A DNA stretch of 64,000 nucleotides, taken from positions 28,181,060 through 28,245,059 of the forward strand of contig OY821742.1 of assembly GCA_963682055.1 (NCBI GenBank), given 5' to 3'. The first letter of the stretch is position 1, and each line of letters begins with the position of its first letter. Positions 10,960-22,857 of the stretch are shown here, piece after piece. The notes beneath the pieces are model-generated. The model made no database searches. It saw only the letters and a program-made list of their open reading frames with translations, and was not told the origin of the DNA. Position numbers and translations under genes: made by a program. This DNA comes from Primula veris. Taxonomy: Eukaryota; Streptophyta; Magnoliopsida; Ericales; Primulaceae.

Positions 10960-12399
10960 ATGTGGGGGCAAGTGAACCGACAGAGGAAGAGGAAGAGCCT
11001 CGGCATAGCAAAAGGGCAAGGAAGGAAACTTCTTTTGGACCTGATTTCATAACCTTCATGGTTGAAGGCGAACCGGTGACATATAAACAAGCTATGTCAA
11101 CACTGGATTCCCAATATTGGGAAGAAGCTATCCAAAATGAGATTGAGTCAATCATGCAAAACCACACTTGGAAACTAGTGGATCTTCCGCCATGATGTAA
11201 GCCCCTAGGTCACAAGTGGATTTTCAAGAGGAAGTTGAGGGTTGATGGCACGATTGAAAAATACAAGGCGATACTTGTAGTAAAAGGCTTCAGGCAAACT
11301 GAAGGTGTCGATTATTTTGACACGTATGCTCCTGTCTCCAGGAAAACGTCTATCCAAATCGTCATTGCTCTTGCAGCTTTGTTTGATATGGAAATACATC
11401 AAATGGATGTAAAGACGGCGTTTCTAAATGGAGAACTGGAAGAAGAAATTTACATGGAACAACCGGAAGGATTTGTAGTTCCTGGTAAAGAGCACCAAGT
11501 GTGCAAACTTCGATATGAAGGATCTGGGTATAGCTGATGTAATACTTGGTATGAAGATTACCAAAACATCAGAGGGGTATGCCTTGTCACAAAGTCATTA
11601 TGTTAAACAAGTACTGGACAAGTTTGACAAGGGCAGTAAGGCGATGTCGAGAACTCCGATTGAATTCAACTGTAACCTGAAAAAGAATTTCGGTAAGAGT
11701 GTGAATCAATTGGAGTTCTCTCGGGTCATAGGCAGTCTCATGTATATAAGGAATTGCATTAGACCAGACATAGCAAACTCAATAAGTAGACTGAGCAGGT
11801 ACACCAGTAATCCGAATGAGTAACACTGGAAGGCCATCATGAAACTTCTCAGATATATGAGGTTTTCAGCCGATTACGGGCTGCACTATACCAGATATCC
11901 AGCGGTACTGGAAGGGTACTCAGATGCCAACTGGATATCAGACCCCAATAGCACAAGGTCCATGAGTGGATATGTGTTTATAATGGGAGGAGCTGCTGTG
12001 TCTTGGAGATCCTCCAAACAGACATGTATTGCAAGGTCAACTATGGAATCTGAATACATAGCGTTAGACTTAGCAAGCGAGGAGGCAGACTGGCTGAGAA
12101 GTCTTTTGGAAGGAATTCCAATGTGTCCAAAACCTGTTCCCGCAATATGCATGCATTGTGATAGTCAATCAGCTATTGCACGGGCTCAGGATCATATGTA
12201 TAATGGAAAGTCTTGACATATACGTTGGAGACATAAATCCGTAAGAGAATTGTTATCCACCGGTGTGGTATCCTTAGATTTTGTAAGATTAAAGGAAAAC
12301 ATAGCGGATCCATTAACAAAAGGCTTGACTCAAGTAGGAGTCGATGAATCATCGAACGAAATGGGATTAAAGCCCATTAAATTGGTGGCCCCTCCATAG
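10960..12399 (+). pseudogene. Copia pol unit 1 (RT/RNase H remnant with internal deletion)
   Basis: Starts at the acidic linker before RT (ASEPTEEEE...RSKRARKE) and runs through RT fingers ([28 protein letters not shown]). It then jumps from VCKL straight to the segment following the palm. A 224-bp deletion joined at 11507-11510 (ACTT shared by both edges) removed the YVDD active site and shifted the frame. Further stops: TGA after DLPP (11193-11195), TAA after SNPNE (11821-11823), and TGA at 12214-12216 where the sister units read CGA. The RNase H remnant ([10 protein letters not shown]) precedes the TAG at 12397-12399. It cannot encode an active RT. Confidence 0.88.
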
Positions 12400-12957
12400 G
12401 CAACCCAACCTAAACGGAATCTTTCCTGCTAGGTTCAAAGGGAAACTGAACAGTGAGGGCAACCGAACAAAGCACTCAGGAACCAGTAGTTCCCAACCCA
12501 TTTCCGCGATAACAGGGTGATAGACCTGTACCATTGTAAGGGTGAGCTTGAGGCTCTTAATGATCCAAGTAACTCGACGGTCGAGTAAGGTGAGTCAGGA
12601 CACCTTCGAATTGGAACCACCTATAACGAGTGTGTAAGGCCTGTACCATGTGATGAGCTTGGGCTAAATCACTAAACCACTCAGTTGAAGTTGCCAAGGC
12701 AATCCAGGCCAAATATGGACAACAACTAAAGGGCCTAGTACGTGGGTAGAATGGGCATTGTGCGGGTATCATGTTGGGATACACAAAGCTAAAGGGTTCA
12801 ATGCATCTATGCTACCTAATAGCATTATTCCGGATGAAACTACGCTACGACAGGTTCAAGGCGCGCGCTACCGGACCTTAGGCAGTGAACTTTTACGGTT
12901 CTCTTGATTTGCATTTAGGGCATTGGCTTTCGAGCCAATTGCATTCATGTGGGGGAT
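12400..12957 (+). other. Array unit 1, 3' non-coding region and polypurine tract
   Basis: About 560 bp of non-coding sequence between pol and LTR2. It ends in the polypurine tract ATGTGGGGGAT, where plus-strand DNA synthesis is primed. Near-identical regions are found in units 2 and 3. Confidence 0.75.
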
Positions 12958-14037
12958 TGTTGGAAAAAACCATGGAACATGGTGTTTTCCGTATTGGTCA
13001 CGAGTCCAAAAATTTGGTAAAATTTCATGCGAAGAATCTAAAGTTTAGACTCCGTACTCAAATGGTTTGAGTAGCTTGTGTGACAAGCTTCGAAACGGTA
13101 TATCGCATGACCTATTCGGTGAATGGATGTGAATGGAAATTGGCTCCGAAGTTGGACCATGGAGAGCGAAATATGGAATTTTGGGAGAGGAAGTGGGAAA
13201 TCAAATGGATGGGGAAGCCACCCAAATGATTATCCCACATCAAAGAGGAAAAACTATTTGGAATAGTTTATATACATATTCACCACTAGAGAGTGGTAAT
13301 AGTGTGTAGCCTCATAGGTGTGTGTGTAGGCAAGTGTACCACACACGTGCGCGCTCGCTCGGTCTCGGGCTTGGACACGGACACGGGCACGGTCACGGAT
13401 CACAGGTCATAGGCACGGACTTGGGACTTGGGACTTGGGGACTGTTCGGGTTTCGGTTCTGGTTCTGGTTCCAAGAAAGTCTGAGAGTTTTGAATAATAA
13501 CAAAACAGTCCCAAAAATTCCAGCAAGCTTGTAACTGATGCAATTAAATGAGAATAATTGCATCATTAATTCAGCAGTTTCGAATTCTGAATTAAGTGAC
13601 CATTATGGCTGAGATTTCAGCTTAGCCTATAAATAGGCAGCTCTCCCCCACTCTCTAAACACATTATTTTTTATACATTCAGCAAACAACATATTTTTTA
13701 TAGCATATTAGAAAGAGAGAAAACCACCCACCAACAGCTCGACCTTGACTCGTCGCCAGTTTCCGGTGAGTCATCCGAGACGTTGTACCTTGGGATCGAA
13801 GCGCCAACGCAACCAGAAACCTTAAGGTGGTTGGGCGAATATCGGTTAAGGACAGACTGTCTAACAGTCGCCTCTTCTTTTATTTTTTTCCGTCTTTTTC
13901 CATTTCAGTATTTTAATTCTGCAATTTACATTTCTGTCTTTTATATTCAGTATTTTAATTTGCTGTACTTAGCTGTAATATTTATATTCTGTAATTTTTT
14001 TAAAGTACTGTTTCTATTCTGTAATTCAATTCTGTAA
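12958..14037 (+). repeat. LTR2 of array, 3'-truncated
   Basis: TG start after the PPT; TATA at 13628-13635; cut after TCTGTAA at the same point as LTR1 and LTR3. It shares variants with LTR3 and LTR4 against LTR1 in its 5' part. It lacks a short TCTTTACC segment that LTR1 and LTR3 have near the junction. Confidence 0.88.
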
Positions 14038-15701
14038 ATGTGGGGGCAAGTGAACCGACAGAGGAAGAGGAAGAGCCTCGACGTAGCAAAAGGGCAAGGA
14101 AGGAAACTTCTTTTGGACCTGATTTCTTAACCTTCATGGTTGAAGGCGAACCGGTGACATATAAACAGGCTTTGTCAACACTGGATTCCCAATATTGGTA
14201 AGAAGCTATCCAAAATGAGATTGAGTCAATCATGTAAAACCACACTTGGAAACTAGTGGATCTTCCGCCATGATGTAAGCCCCTAGGTCACAAGTGGATT
14301 TTCAAGAGGAAGTTGAGGGTTGATGGCATGATTGAAAAATACAAGGCGATACTTGTAGTAAAAGGCTTCAGGCAAACTGAAGGTGTCGATTATTTTGACA
14401 CGTATGCTCCTGTCTCCAGGAAAACTTCTATCCAAATCGTCATTGCTCTTGCAGCTTTGTTTGATATGGAAATACATCTAATGGATGTAAAGACGGCGTT
14501 TCTAAATGGAGAACTGGAAGAAGAAATTTACATGGAACAACCGGAAGGATTTGTAGTTCCTCGTAAAGAGCACCAAGTGTGCAAACTTGTAAAGTCTCTA
14601 TATGGACTCAAACAAGCACCAAAGCAATGGCACGAGAAGTTTGATAGAATTATGCTATCAAATGGTTTTCGCATTAATGAGTGTGATAAATGTGTCTACA
14701 CTAAGGGAAGTGGAAGAGACTGTGTCGTAGTCTGTATCTATGTGGATGACATGATTATAATTGGGAGTACTGATAGGATCAGCTCCACAAAGAAAATATT
14801 ATCACAACACTTCGATATGAAGGATCTGGGTATAGCTGATGTAATACTTGGTATGAAGATTACCAAAACATCAGAGGGGTATGCCTTGTCACAAAGTCAT
14901 TATGTTAAACAAGTACTGGACAAGTTTGACAAGGGCAGTAAGGCGATGTCGAGAACTCCGATTGAATTCAACTGTAACCTGAAAAAGAATTTCGGTAAGA
15001 GTGTGAATCAATTGGAGTTCTCTCGGGTCATAGGCAGTCTCATGTATATAAGGAATTGCATTAGACCAGACATAGCAAACTCAATAAGTAGACTGAGCAG
15101 GTACACCAGTAATCCGAATGAGTAACACTGGAAGGCCATCATGAAACTTCTCAGATATATGAGGTTTTCAGCCGATTACGGGCTGCACTATACCAGATAT
15201 CCAGCGGTACTGGAAGGGTACTCAGATGCCAACTGGATATCAGACCCCAATAGCACAAGGTCCATGAGTGGATATGTGTTTATAATGGGAGGAGCTGCTG
15301 TGTCTTGGAGATCCTCCAAACAGACATGTATTGCAAGGTCAACTATGGAATCTGAATACATAGCGTTAGACTTAGCAAGCGAGGAGGCAGACTGGCTGAG
15401 AAGTCTTTTGGAAGGAATTCCAATGTGTCCAAAACCTGTTCCCGCAATATGCATGCATTGTGATAGTCAATCAGCTATTGCACGGGCTCAGGATCATATG
15501 TATAATGGAAAGTCTCGACATATACGTTGGAGACATAAATCCGTAAGAGAATTGTTATCCACCGGTGTGGTATCCTTAGATTTTGTAAGATTAAAGGAAA
15601 ACATAGCGGATCCATTAACAAAAGGCTTGACTCAAGTAGGAGTCGATGAATCATCGAACGAAATGGGATTAAAGCCCATTAAATTGGTGGCCCCTCCATA
15701 G
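14038..15701 (+). pseudogene. Copia pol unit 2 (RT/RNase H remnant)
   Basis: Retains the RT with fingers, YVDDMIIIG palm motif and RNase H ([20 protein letters not shown]). It starts mid-pol without gag, protease or integrase. It has the array-wide TGA after DLPP and TAA after SNPNE (15123-15125), plus private stops: TAA in YW*EAI near 14200 and TAA in IM*NHTW near 14235. The longest intact part, 14313-15125, spans the RT core. It ends with TAG at 15699-15701. Confidence 0.88.
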
Positions 15702-16259
15702 GCAACCCAACCTAAACGGAATCTTTCCTGCTAGGTTCAAAGGGAAACTGAACAGTGAGGGCAACCGAACAAAGCACTCAGGAACCAGTAGTTCCCAACC
15801 CATTTCCGCGATAACAGGGTGATAGACCTGTACCATTGTAAGGGTGAGCTTGAGGCTCTTAATGATCCAAGTAACTCGACGGTCGAGTAAGGTGAGTCAG
15901 GACACCTTCGAATTGGAACCACCTATAACGAGTGTGTAAGGCCTGTACCATGTGATGAGCTTGGGCTAAATCACTAAACCACTCAGTTGAAGTTGCCAAG
16001 GCAGTCCAGGCCAAATATGGACAATAACTAAAGGGCCTCGTACGTGGGTAGAATGGGCATTGTGCGGGTATCATGTTGGGATACACAAAGCTAAAGGGTT
16101 CAATGCATCTATGCTACCTAATAGCATTATTCCAGATGAAACTGCGCTACGACAGGTTCAAGGCGCGCGCTACCGGACTTTAGGCAGTGAACTTTTACGG
16201 TTCTCTTGATTTGCATTTAGGGCATTGGATTTCGAGCCAATTGCATTCATGTGGGGGAT
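15702..16259 (+). other. Array unit 2, 3' non-coding region and polypurine tract
   Basis: Near-identical to 12400-12957, ending in the purine tract before LTR3. Confidence 0.75.
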
Positions 16260-17353
16260 TGTTGGAAAAAACCATGGAACATGGTGTTTTCCGTATTGGT
16301 CACGAGTCCAAAAATTTGGTAAAATTTCATGCGAAGAATCTAAAGTTTAGACTCCGTACTCAAATGGTTTGAGTAGCTTGTGTGATAAGCTTCGAAACGG
16401 TATATCGCATGACCTATTCGGTGAATGGATGTGAATGGAAATTGGCTCCGAAGTTGGACCATGGAGAGCGAAATATGGAATTTTGGGAGAGGAAGTGGGA
16501 AATCAAATGGATGGGGAAGCCACCCAAATGATTATCCCACATCAAAGAGGAAAAACTATTTGGAATAGTTTATATACATATTCACCACTAGAGAGTGGTA
16601 ATAGTGTGTAGCCTCATAGGTGTGTGTGTAGGCAAGTGTACCACACACGTGCGCGCTCGCTCGGTCTCGGGTTTGGACACGGACACGGGCACGGTCACGG
16701 ATCACAGGTCATAGGCACGGACTTGGGACTTGGGACTTGGGGACTGTTCGGGGTCCGGTTCTAGTTCTGGTTCCAAGAAAGTCTGAGAGTTTTGAATAAT
16801 AACAAAACAGTCCCAAAAATTCCAGCAAGCTTGTAACTGATGCAATTAAATGAGAATAATTGCATCATTAATTCAGCAGTTTCGAATTCTGAATTAAGTG
16901 ACCATTATGGCTGAGATTTCAGCTTAGCCTATAAATAGGCAGCTCTCCCCCACTCTCTAAACACATTATTTTTTATACATTCAGCAAACAACATATTTTT
17001 TATAGCATATTAGAAAGAGAGAAAACCACCCACGAACAGCTCGACCTTGACTCGTCGCCAGTTTCCGGTGAGTCATCCGAGACGTTGTACCTTGGGATCG
17101 AAGCGCCAACGCAACCAGAAACCTTAAGGTGGTTGGGCGAATATCGGTTAAGGACAGACTGTCTAACAGTCGCCTCGTCTTTTATTTTTTTATGTCTTTT
17201 TCCATTTCAGTATTTTAATTCTGCAATTTACATTTCTGTCTTTTATATTCAGTATTTTAATTTGCTGTACTTAGCTGTAATATTTATATTCTGTCTTTAC
17301 CTTTCTGTAACTTTTTTAAAGTACTGTTTCTATTCTGTAATTCAATTCTGTAA
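16260..17353 (+). repeat. LTR3 of array, 3'-truncated
   Basis: TG start; TATAAATA at 16930-16937; same truncation point as LTR1 and LTR2. Very close to LTR2 and LTR4 in its first 700 bp. Confidence 0.88.
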
Positions 17354-19017
17354 ATGTGGGGGCAAGTGAACCGACAGAGGAAGAGGAAGGGCCTCGGCGT
17401 AGCAAAAGGGCAAGGAAGGAAACTTCTTTTGGACCTGATTTCTTAACCTTCATGGTTGAAGGCGAACCGGTGACATATAAACAAGCTATGTCAACACTGG
17501 ATTCCCAATATTGGGAAGAAGCTATCCAAAATGAGATTGAGTCAATCATGCAAAACCACACTTGGAAACTAGTGGATCTTCCGCCATGATGTAAGCCCCT
17601 AGGTCACAAGTGGATTTTCAAGAGGAAGTTGAGGGTTGATGGCACGATTGAAAAATACAAGGCGATACTTGTAGTAAAAGGCTTCAGGCAAACTGAAGGT
17701 GTCGATTATTTTGACACGTATGCTCCTGTCTCCAGGAAAACGTCTATCTAAATCGTCATTGCTCTTGCAGGTTTGTTTGATATGGAAATACATCTAATGG
17801 ATGTAAAGACGGCGTTTCTAAATGGAGAACTGGAAGAAGAAATTTTCATGGAACAACCGGAAGGATTTGTAGTTCCTGGTAAAGAGCACCAAGTGTGCAA
17901 ACTTGTAAAGTCTCTATATGGACTCAAACAAGCACCAAAGCAGTGGCACGAGAAGTTTGATAGAATTATGCTATCAAATGGTTTTCGCATTAATGAGTGC
18001 GATAAATGTGTCTACACTAAGGGAAGTGGAAGAGACTGTGTCGTAGTCTGTCTCTATGTGGATGACATGATTATAATTGGGAGTACTGATAGGATCAGCT
18101 CCACCAAGAAAATATTATCACAACACTTCGATATGAAGGATCTGGGTATAGCTGATGTAATACTTGGTATGAAGATTACCAAAACATCAGAGGGGTATGC
18201 CTTGTCACAAAGTCATTATGTTAAACAAGTACTGGACAAGTTTGACAAGGGCAGTAAGGCGATGTCGAGAACTCCGATTGAATTCAACTGTAACCTGAAA
18301 AAGAATTTCGGTAAGAGTGTGAATCAATTGGAGTTCTCTCGGGTCATAGGCAGTCTCATGTATATAATGAATTGCATTAGACCAGACATAGCAAACTCAA
18401 TAAGTAGACTGAGCAGGTACACCAGTAATCCGAATGAGTAACACTGGAAGGCCATCATGAAACTTCTCAGATATATGAGGTTTTCAGCCGATTACGGGCT
18501 GCACTATACCAGATATCCAGCGGTACTGGAAGGGTACTCAGATGCCAACTGGATATCAGACCCCAATAGCACAAGGTCCATGAGTGGATATGTGTTTATA
18601 ATGGGAGGAGATGCTGTGTCTTGGAGATCCTCCAAACAGACATGTATTGCAAGGTCAACTATGGAATCTGAATACATAGCGTTAGACTTAGCAAGCGAGG
18701 AGGCAGACTGGCTGAGAAGTCTTTTGGAAGGAATTCCAATGTGTCCAAAACCTGTTCCCGCAATAAGCATGCATTGTGATAGTCAATCAGCTATTGCACG
18801 GGCTCAGGATCATATGTATAATGGAAAGTCTCGACATATACGTTGGAGACATAAATCCGTAAGAGAATTGTTATCCACCGGTGTGGTATCCTTAGATTTT
18901 GTAAGATCAAAGGAAAACATAGCGGATCCATTAACAAAAGGCTTGACTCAAGTAGGAGTCGATGAATCATCGAACGAAATGGGATTAAAGCCCATTAAAT
19001 TGGTGGCCCCTCCATAG
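17354..19017 (+). pseudogene. Copia pol unit 3 (RT/RNase H remnant)
   Basis: Same limits as unit 2. It has the array-wide TGA after DLPP (17587-17589) and TAA after SNPNE (18439-18441), plus a private TAA in the RT fingers (SI*IVIAL, 17748-17750). YVDDMIIIG and the RNase H segment are kept. It ends with TAG at 19015-19017. Confidence 0.88.
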
Positions 19018-19575
19018 GCAACCCAACCTAAACGGAATCTTTCCTGCTAGGTTCAAAGGGAAACTGAACTGTGAGGGCAACCGAACAAAGCACTCAGGAA
19101 CTAGTAGTTCCCAACCCATTTCCGCGATAACAGAGTGATAGACCTGTACCATTGTAAGGGTGAGCTTGAGGCTCTTAATGATCCAAGTAACTCGACGGTT
19201 GAGTAAGGTGAGTCAGGACACCTTCGAATTGGAACCACCTATAACGAGTGTGTAAGGCCTGTACCATGTGATGAGCTTGGGCTAAATCACTAAACCACTC
19301 AGTTGAAGTTGCCAAGGCAATCCAGGCCAAATATGGACAACAACTAAAGGGCCTAGTACGTGGGTAGAATGGGCATTGTGCGGGTATCATGTTGGGATAC
19401 ACAAAGCTAAAGGGTTCAATGCATCTATGCTACCTAATAGCATTATTCCGGATGAAACTACGCTACGACAGGTTCAAGGCGCGCGCTACCGGACCTTAGG
19501 CAGTGAACTTTTACGGTTCTCTTGATTTGCATTTAGGGCATTGGCTTTCGAGCCAATTGCATTCATGTGGGGGAT
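19018..19575 (+). other. Array unit 3, 3' non-coding region and polypurine tract
   Basis: Near-identical to the matching regions of units 1 and 2; ends ATGTGGGGGAT before LTR4. Confidence 0.75.
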
Positions 19576-20973
19576 TGTTGGAAAAAACCATGGAACATGG
19601 TGTTTTCCGTATTGGTCACGAGTCCAAAAATTTGGTAAAATTTCATGCGAAGAATCTAAAGTTTAGACTCCGTACTCAAATGGTTTGAGTAGCTTGTGTG
19701 ACAAGCTTCGAAACGGTATATCGCATGACCTATTCGGTGAATGGATGTGAATGGAAATTGGCTCCGAAGTTGGACCATGGAGAGCGAAATATGGAATTTT
19801 GGGAGAGGAAGTGGGAAATCAAATGGATGGGGAAGCCACCCAAATGATTATCCCACATCAAAGAGGAAAAACTATTTGGAATAGTTTATATACATATTCA
19901 CCACTAGAGAGTGGTAATAGTGTGTAGCCTCATAGGTGTGTGTGTAGGCAAGTGTACCACACACGTGCGCGCTCGCTCGGTCTCGGGCTTGGACACTGAC
20001 ACGGGCACGGTCACGGATCACAGGTCATAGGCACGGACTTGGGACTTGGGACTTGGGGACTGTTCGGGTTTCGGTTCTGGTTCTGGTTCCAAGAAAGTCT
20101 GAGAGTTTTGAATAATAACAAAACAGTCCCAAAAATTCCAGCAAGCTTGTAACTGATGCAATTAAATGAGAATAATTGCATCATTAATTCAGCAGTTTCG
20201 AATTCTGAATTAAGTGACAATTATGGCTGAGATTTCAGCTTAGCCTATAAATAGGCAGCTCTCCCCCACTCTCTAAACACATTATTTTTTATACATTCAG
20301 CAAACAACATATTTTTTATAGCATATTAGAAAGAGAGAAAACCACCCACCAACAGCTCGACCTTGACTCGTCGCCAGTTTCCGGCGAGTCATCCGAGACG
20401 TTGTACCTTGGGATCGAAGCACCAACGCAACCAGAAACCTTAAGGTGGTTGGGCAAATATCGGTTAAGGGAAGACTGTCTAACAGTCGCCTCGTCTTTTA
20501 TTTTTTTTCTGTCTTTTTCCATTTCAGTATTTTAATTTTGCAATTTACATTTCTGTCTTTTATATTCATCATTTTAATTTGTTGTACTTAGCTGTAATAT
20601 TTATATTCCATTTTTACCTTTCTGTAATTTATTTAAAGTACTGTTTCTATTATGTAATTCAATTCTGTAATTTAGTTCTGTAATTAGAATAGTTTCAATT
20701 CAGTCCTGTAATTTATATTTCAATCAGAACAGTCCGGATGTTAAGTTTATACTTTCCAGTCCGGCAGTTTCTATTTATTGCAATTCAGTAGATCAGATTA
20801 TTAATTGGTAATAATCTGAATAACGTTTGCTTTAATTACTATTCAGTGCCTACATGTTGTAATCTGTAATTTCAGTTTTCAATTCTGAATTAATAAAGAT
20901 TACACTGGTTTTGTTTATTTCTTTTTAGTCCTTTATTATTGTTTAATTGTTATTTCGTACACGGAAACCAACA
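19576..20973 (+). repeat. LTR4 of array, full length (1,398 bp)
   Basis: Runs from TGTTGG to CCAACA. It includes the 303 bp (20671-20973) missing from LTR1-3. That part holds an AGTCCGGCAGTTTCT word, which is expanded into a minisatellite in the minus-strand element. TATAAATA at 20246-20253. It is followed directly by the TSD. Confidence 0.9.
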
Positions 20974-20978
20974 CTTCT
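20974..20978. repeat. Right TSD of the copia array (CTTCT)
   Basis: Identical to 9849-9853; directly follows the CA end of LTR4. Confidence 0.85.
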
Positions 20979-21675
20979 AACTGTACTTTCTCGGATAGTC
21001 AGATATCCCTTGGCGAGGAGACCCCAGCGTGGGCTCCTCGCCTGCCTTTCAGTCTTGCAGTTGGATATACTTTCCTTTGTGCTTAAGGAACGCCTTTTTA
21101 AGTGATTGACCCTATCTTTATGAGATATGTCCACATATATCTGATGACTTTCTTCCTTTGTTTAATATCTGATTGATTATCTTAGATACACGAGTATCGT
21201 TTAGAGGATATCTTGCTGATAAGCTCCTCGACGAGGGAAGCAGGTTAGAACCCTATCTGCTCCCCTCGACGGAGCCATTAAATGCTCATTAACTCTGCCT
21301 TTACTGCTAGGTTTCAGATCGCGTACGCGACACTTGCCACAAGGTCCTAACAATAATTTTTAACCTCCATTAATGGACCTTAAATATTAGGTCCAGTGCG
21401 TGAACTTCATTTCACAACTGAGAACCAATGAAATTGTTTCCTTCTGGTGGTTTGACCACTGTTCCACTTCTTTCGCCTTGAGGAGTTATAAGGAGGTATG
21501 AACCTCTAAGGTGTTTAATATAATAATGTAAAGTATTTTATAGAAGGAAGGTTTAGGGATACTCGTATTTACTATGTATAAGTTTGAGTTTGTACGGTTT
21601 CAAATGTCTTTCTTCATGGATTGTGAACTCCTAATATAGGCAGATTAGGAGATCTAAGGTAGATCTTTCTTGATA
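20979..21675 (+). repeat. 0.9-kb tandem repeat unit R1, right part
   Basis: Continuation of the unit begun at 9640. 20990-21360 is a diverged copy of 21890-22285 (shared GGGCTCCTCGCC, GATATGTCC, CCCTATCTGCTCCC, TTTTAACCTCCAT). 21370-21660 has no match that I can see. Non-coding. Confidence 0.65.
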
Positions 21676-22290
21676 GATATGATCTTGCCAATCATATATT
21701 CGTCATATCTTCATGTATCTCCTTATTTCTAAGGAGAGATATATGCAGTTGTATCTTCCTGTATCTTTTTCACCGACTTGGCCGACCCGAGGGGTCTGTG
21801 CCCTTCCTTCCTCTTCATCGAGGAGAGATCTTCTAGATCCATGACTCTTTGCATATGCCTCAGGGGCATTAACTTATCTCTTCTTGTATATTTTCTCCTT
21901 CGGATACTCGAATATCCTCTTACGATGAGGCCCTGACATGGGCTCCTCGCCCATGGCCAGATTTCGTTTGTCTGACATACGTTCCTTTTCCCACAAGTAA
22001 TGTATCTTTTTGCTTTGACTCTATCCTTATGGGATATGTCCCATGTAGATTTGGTGTCTTCTTTCCTTTGAGAAATATTTGATTGATGATCACTACTTAT
22101 GAGTATTTTCTGGAGATTATCTCGTTGGTCAACCCCTCGATGTGGGGAGCGGGTTACAACCCTATCTGCTCCCATCGCTAGGGCGATTAATTGCTCATTT
22201 ATTTCTATGTTAATTGCTAGGTCATACCACATTTATTGTTTTTAATGCGGAGTTCTATCCTAAATTTTAACCTCCATGACCTAAGGTTTC
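21676..22290 (+). repeat. 0.9-kb tandem repeat unit R2 (uninterrupted)
   Basis: Diverged copy of R1. It shows what the array's target looked like: TCTCTTCTTGTATATTTTCT near 21879-21898 sits where R1 carries the array. Class unknown. Confidence 0.65.
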
Positions 22291-22329
22291 CACCTTATTG
22301 AACCGGCGTGGGAGTTGGTATGAAAGTTG

Positions 22330-22857
22330 TGATTACCGGTGGATTTGGTCCAAAGAATTACAAAATAAACCCGAATTCTGTTTTTAAATACAACTTTTAT
22401 CGCGTAAATGGACACATGGTGCAAGCTTGCCTGACCTAGGGCTGATAATGCCCTTTAGATGTTGTTCAGATTTTGAAAACACATTTTATGTTCTTGATGG
22501 TTTAGATGAGAATTGTATAAAAAATAGGGTCGTTCTGACATATAATATGACGCAAGATAACTGGTCAAGACCACTTGATATGGCAAAAGCTCGAGAAAAG
22601 TGCCAGGTGATGTTTCGCCAAGAGGAGTTGCGCGTAATTCAGGAATACAACTTGTTTTACGGTCCATAGATGAATTTTCGTATACTAGATGTAAGAAGAA
22701 ACCATTGGGACTAACCGGTTTTTGTGAAGGAATATATGCAGATGAGTCGGAGAAAGGTATGTATAAGTGTTGTGGGCAAAGTCGAAAGTTGATGAGCGTC
22801 TATTTTTCAATTATGTGTGGAACAAACTATTGATAATATGTTCTTTTGAGTTTGATC
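22330..22857 (+). repeat. Right arm of inverted kelch duplication
   Basis: Inverted counterpart of 9041-9620; includes coding remnant and 3' flank. Confidence 0.8.
22400..22770 (+). pseudogene. Kelch-repeat protein fragment, plus strand, frameshifted
   Basis: Frame one reads THGASLPDLGLIMPFRCCSD and then a kelch blade (FYVLDGLDEN...DNWSRPLDMAKA), stopping at TAG (22667-22669). The continuation (DEFSYTRCKKKPLGLTGFCE...YADESEKGM) lies in another frame, so a frameshift occurred near 22640. Compared with the 9190-9585 copy the blade glycine pair is damaged (LDG for VGG). Non-functional. Confidence 0.6.

Larger units (their letters stand above)
9854..20973 (+). mobile_element. Tandem copia array: four LTRs and three truncated pol units within one TSD
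   Basis: 11.1 kb with the order LTR1*-pol1-LTR2*-pol2-LTR3*-pol3-LTR4. LTR starts (TGTTGG after a purine tract) are at 9854, 12958, 16260 and 19576, giving steps of 3,104, 3,302 and 3,316 bp. LTR1-3 are all cut at the same point (...ATTCTGTAA) and fused to the same mid-pol position (ATGTGGGGGCAAG), so each unit lacks the LTR 3' end, PBS, gag, protease and integrase. LTR4 is full length, ending CCAACA. The whole array carries one 5-bp TSD (CTTCT). It is the same family as the intact minus-strand element at 52884-61410. Confidence 0.9.

Noticed and set aside
12435..12784. Minus-strand open frames in the array 3' non-coding regions (repeated in units 2 and 3)
   Set aside because: Recurrence reflects tandem duplication, not conservation; no recognisable protein.
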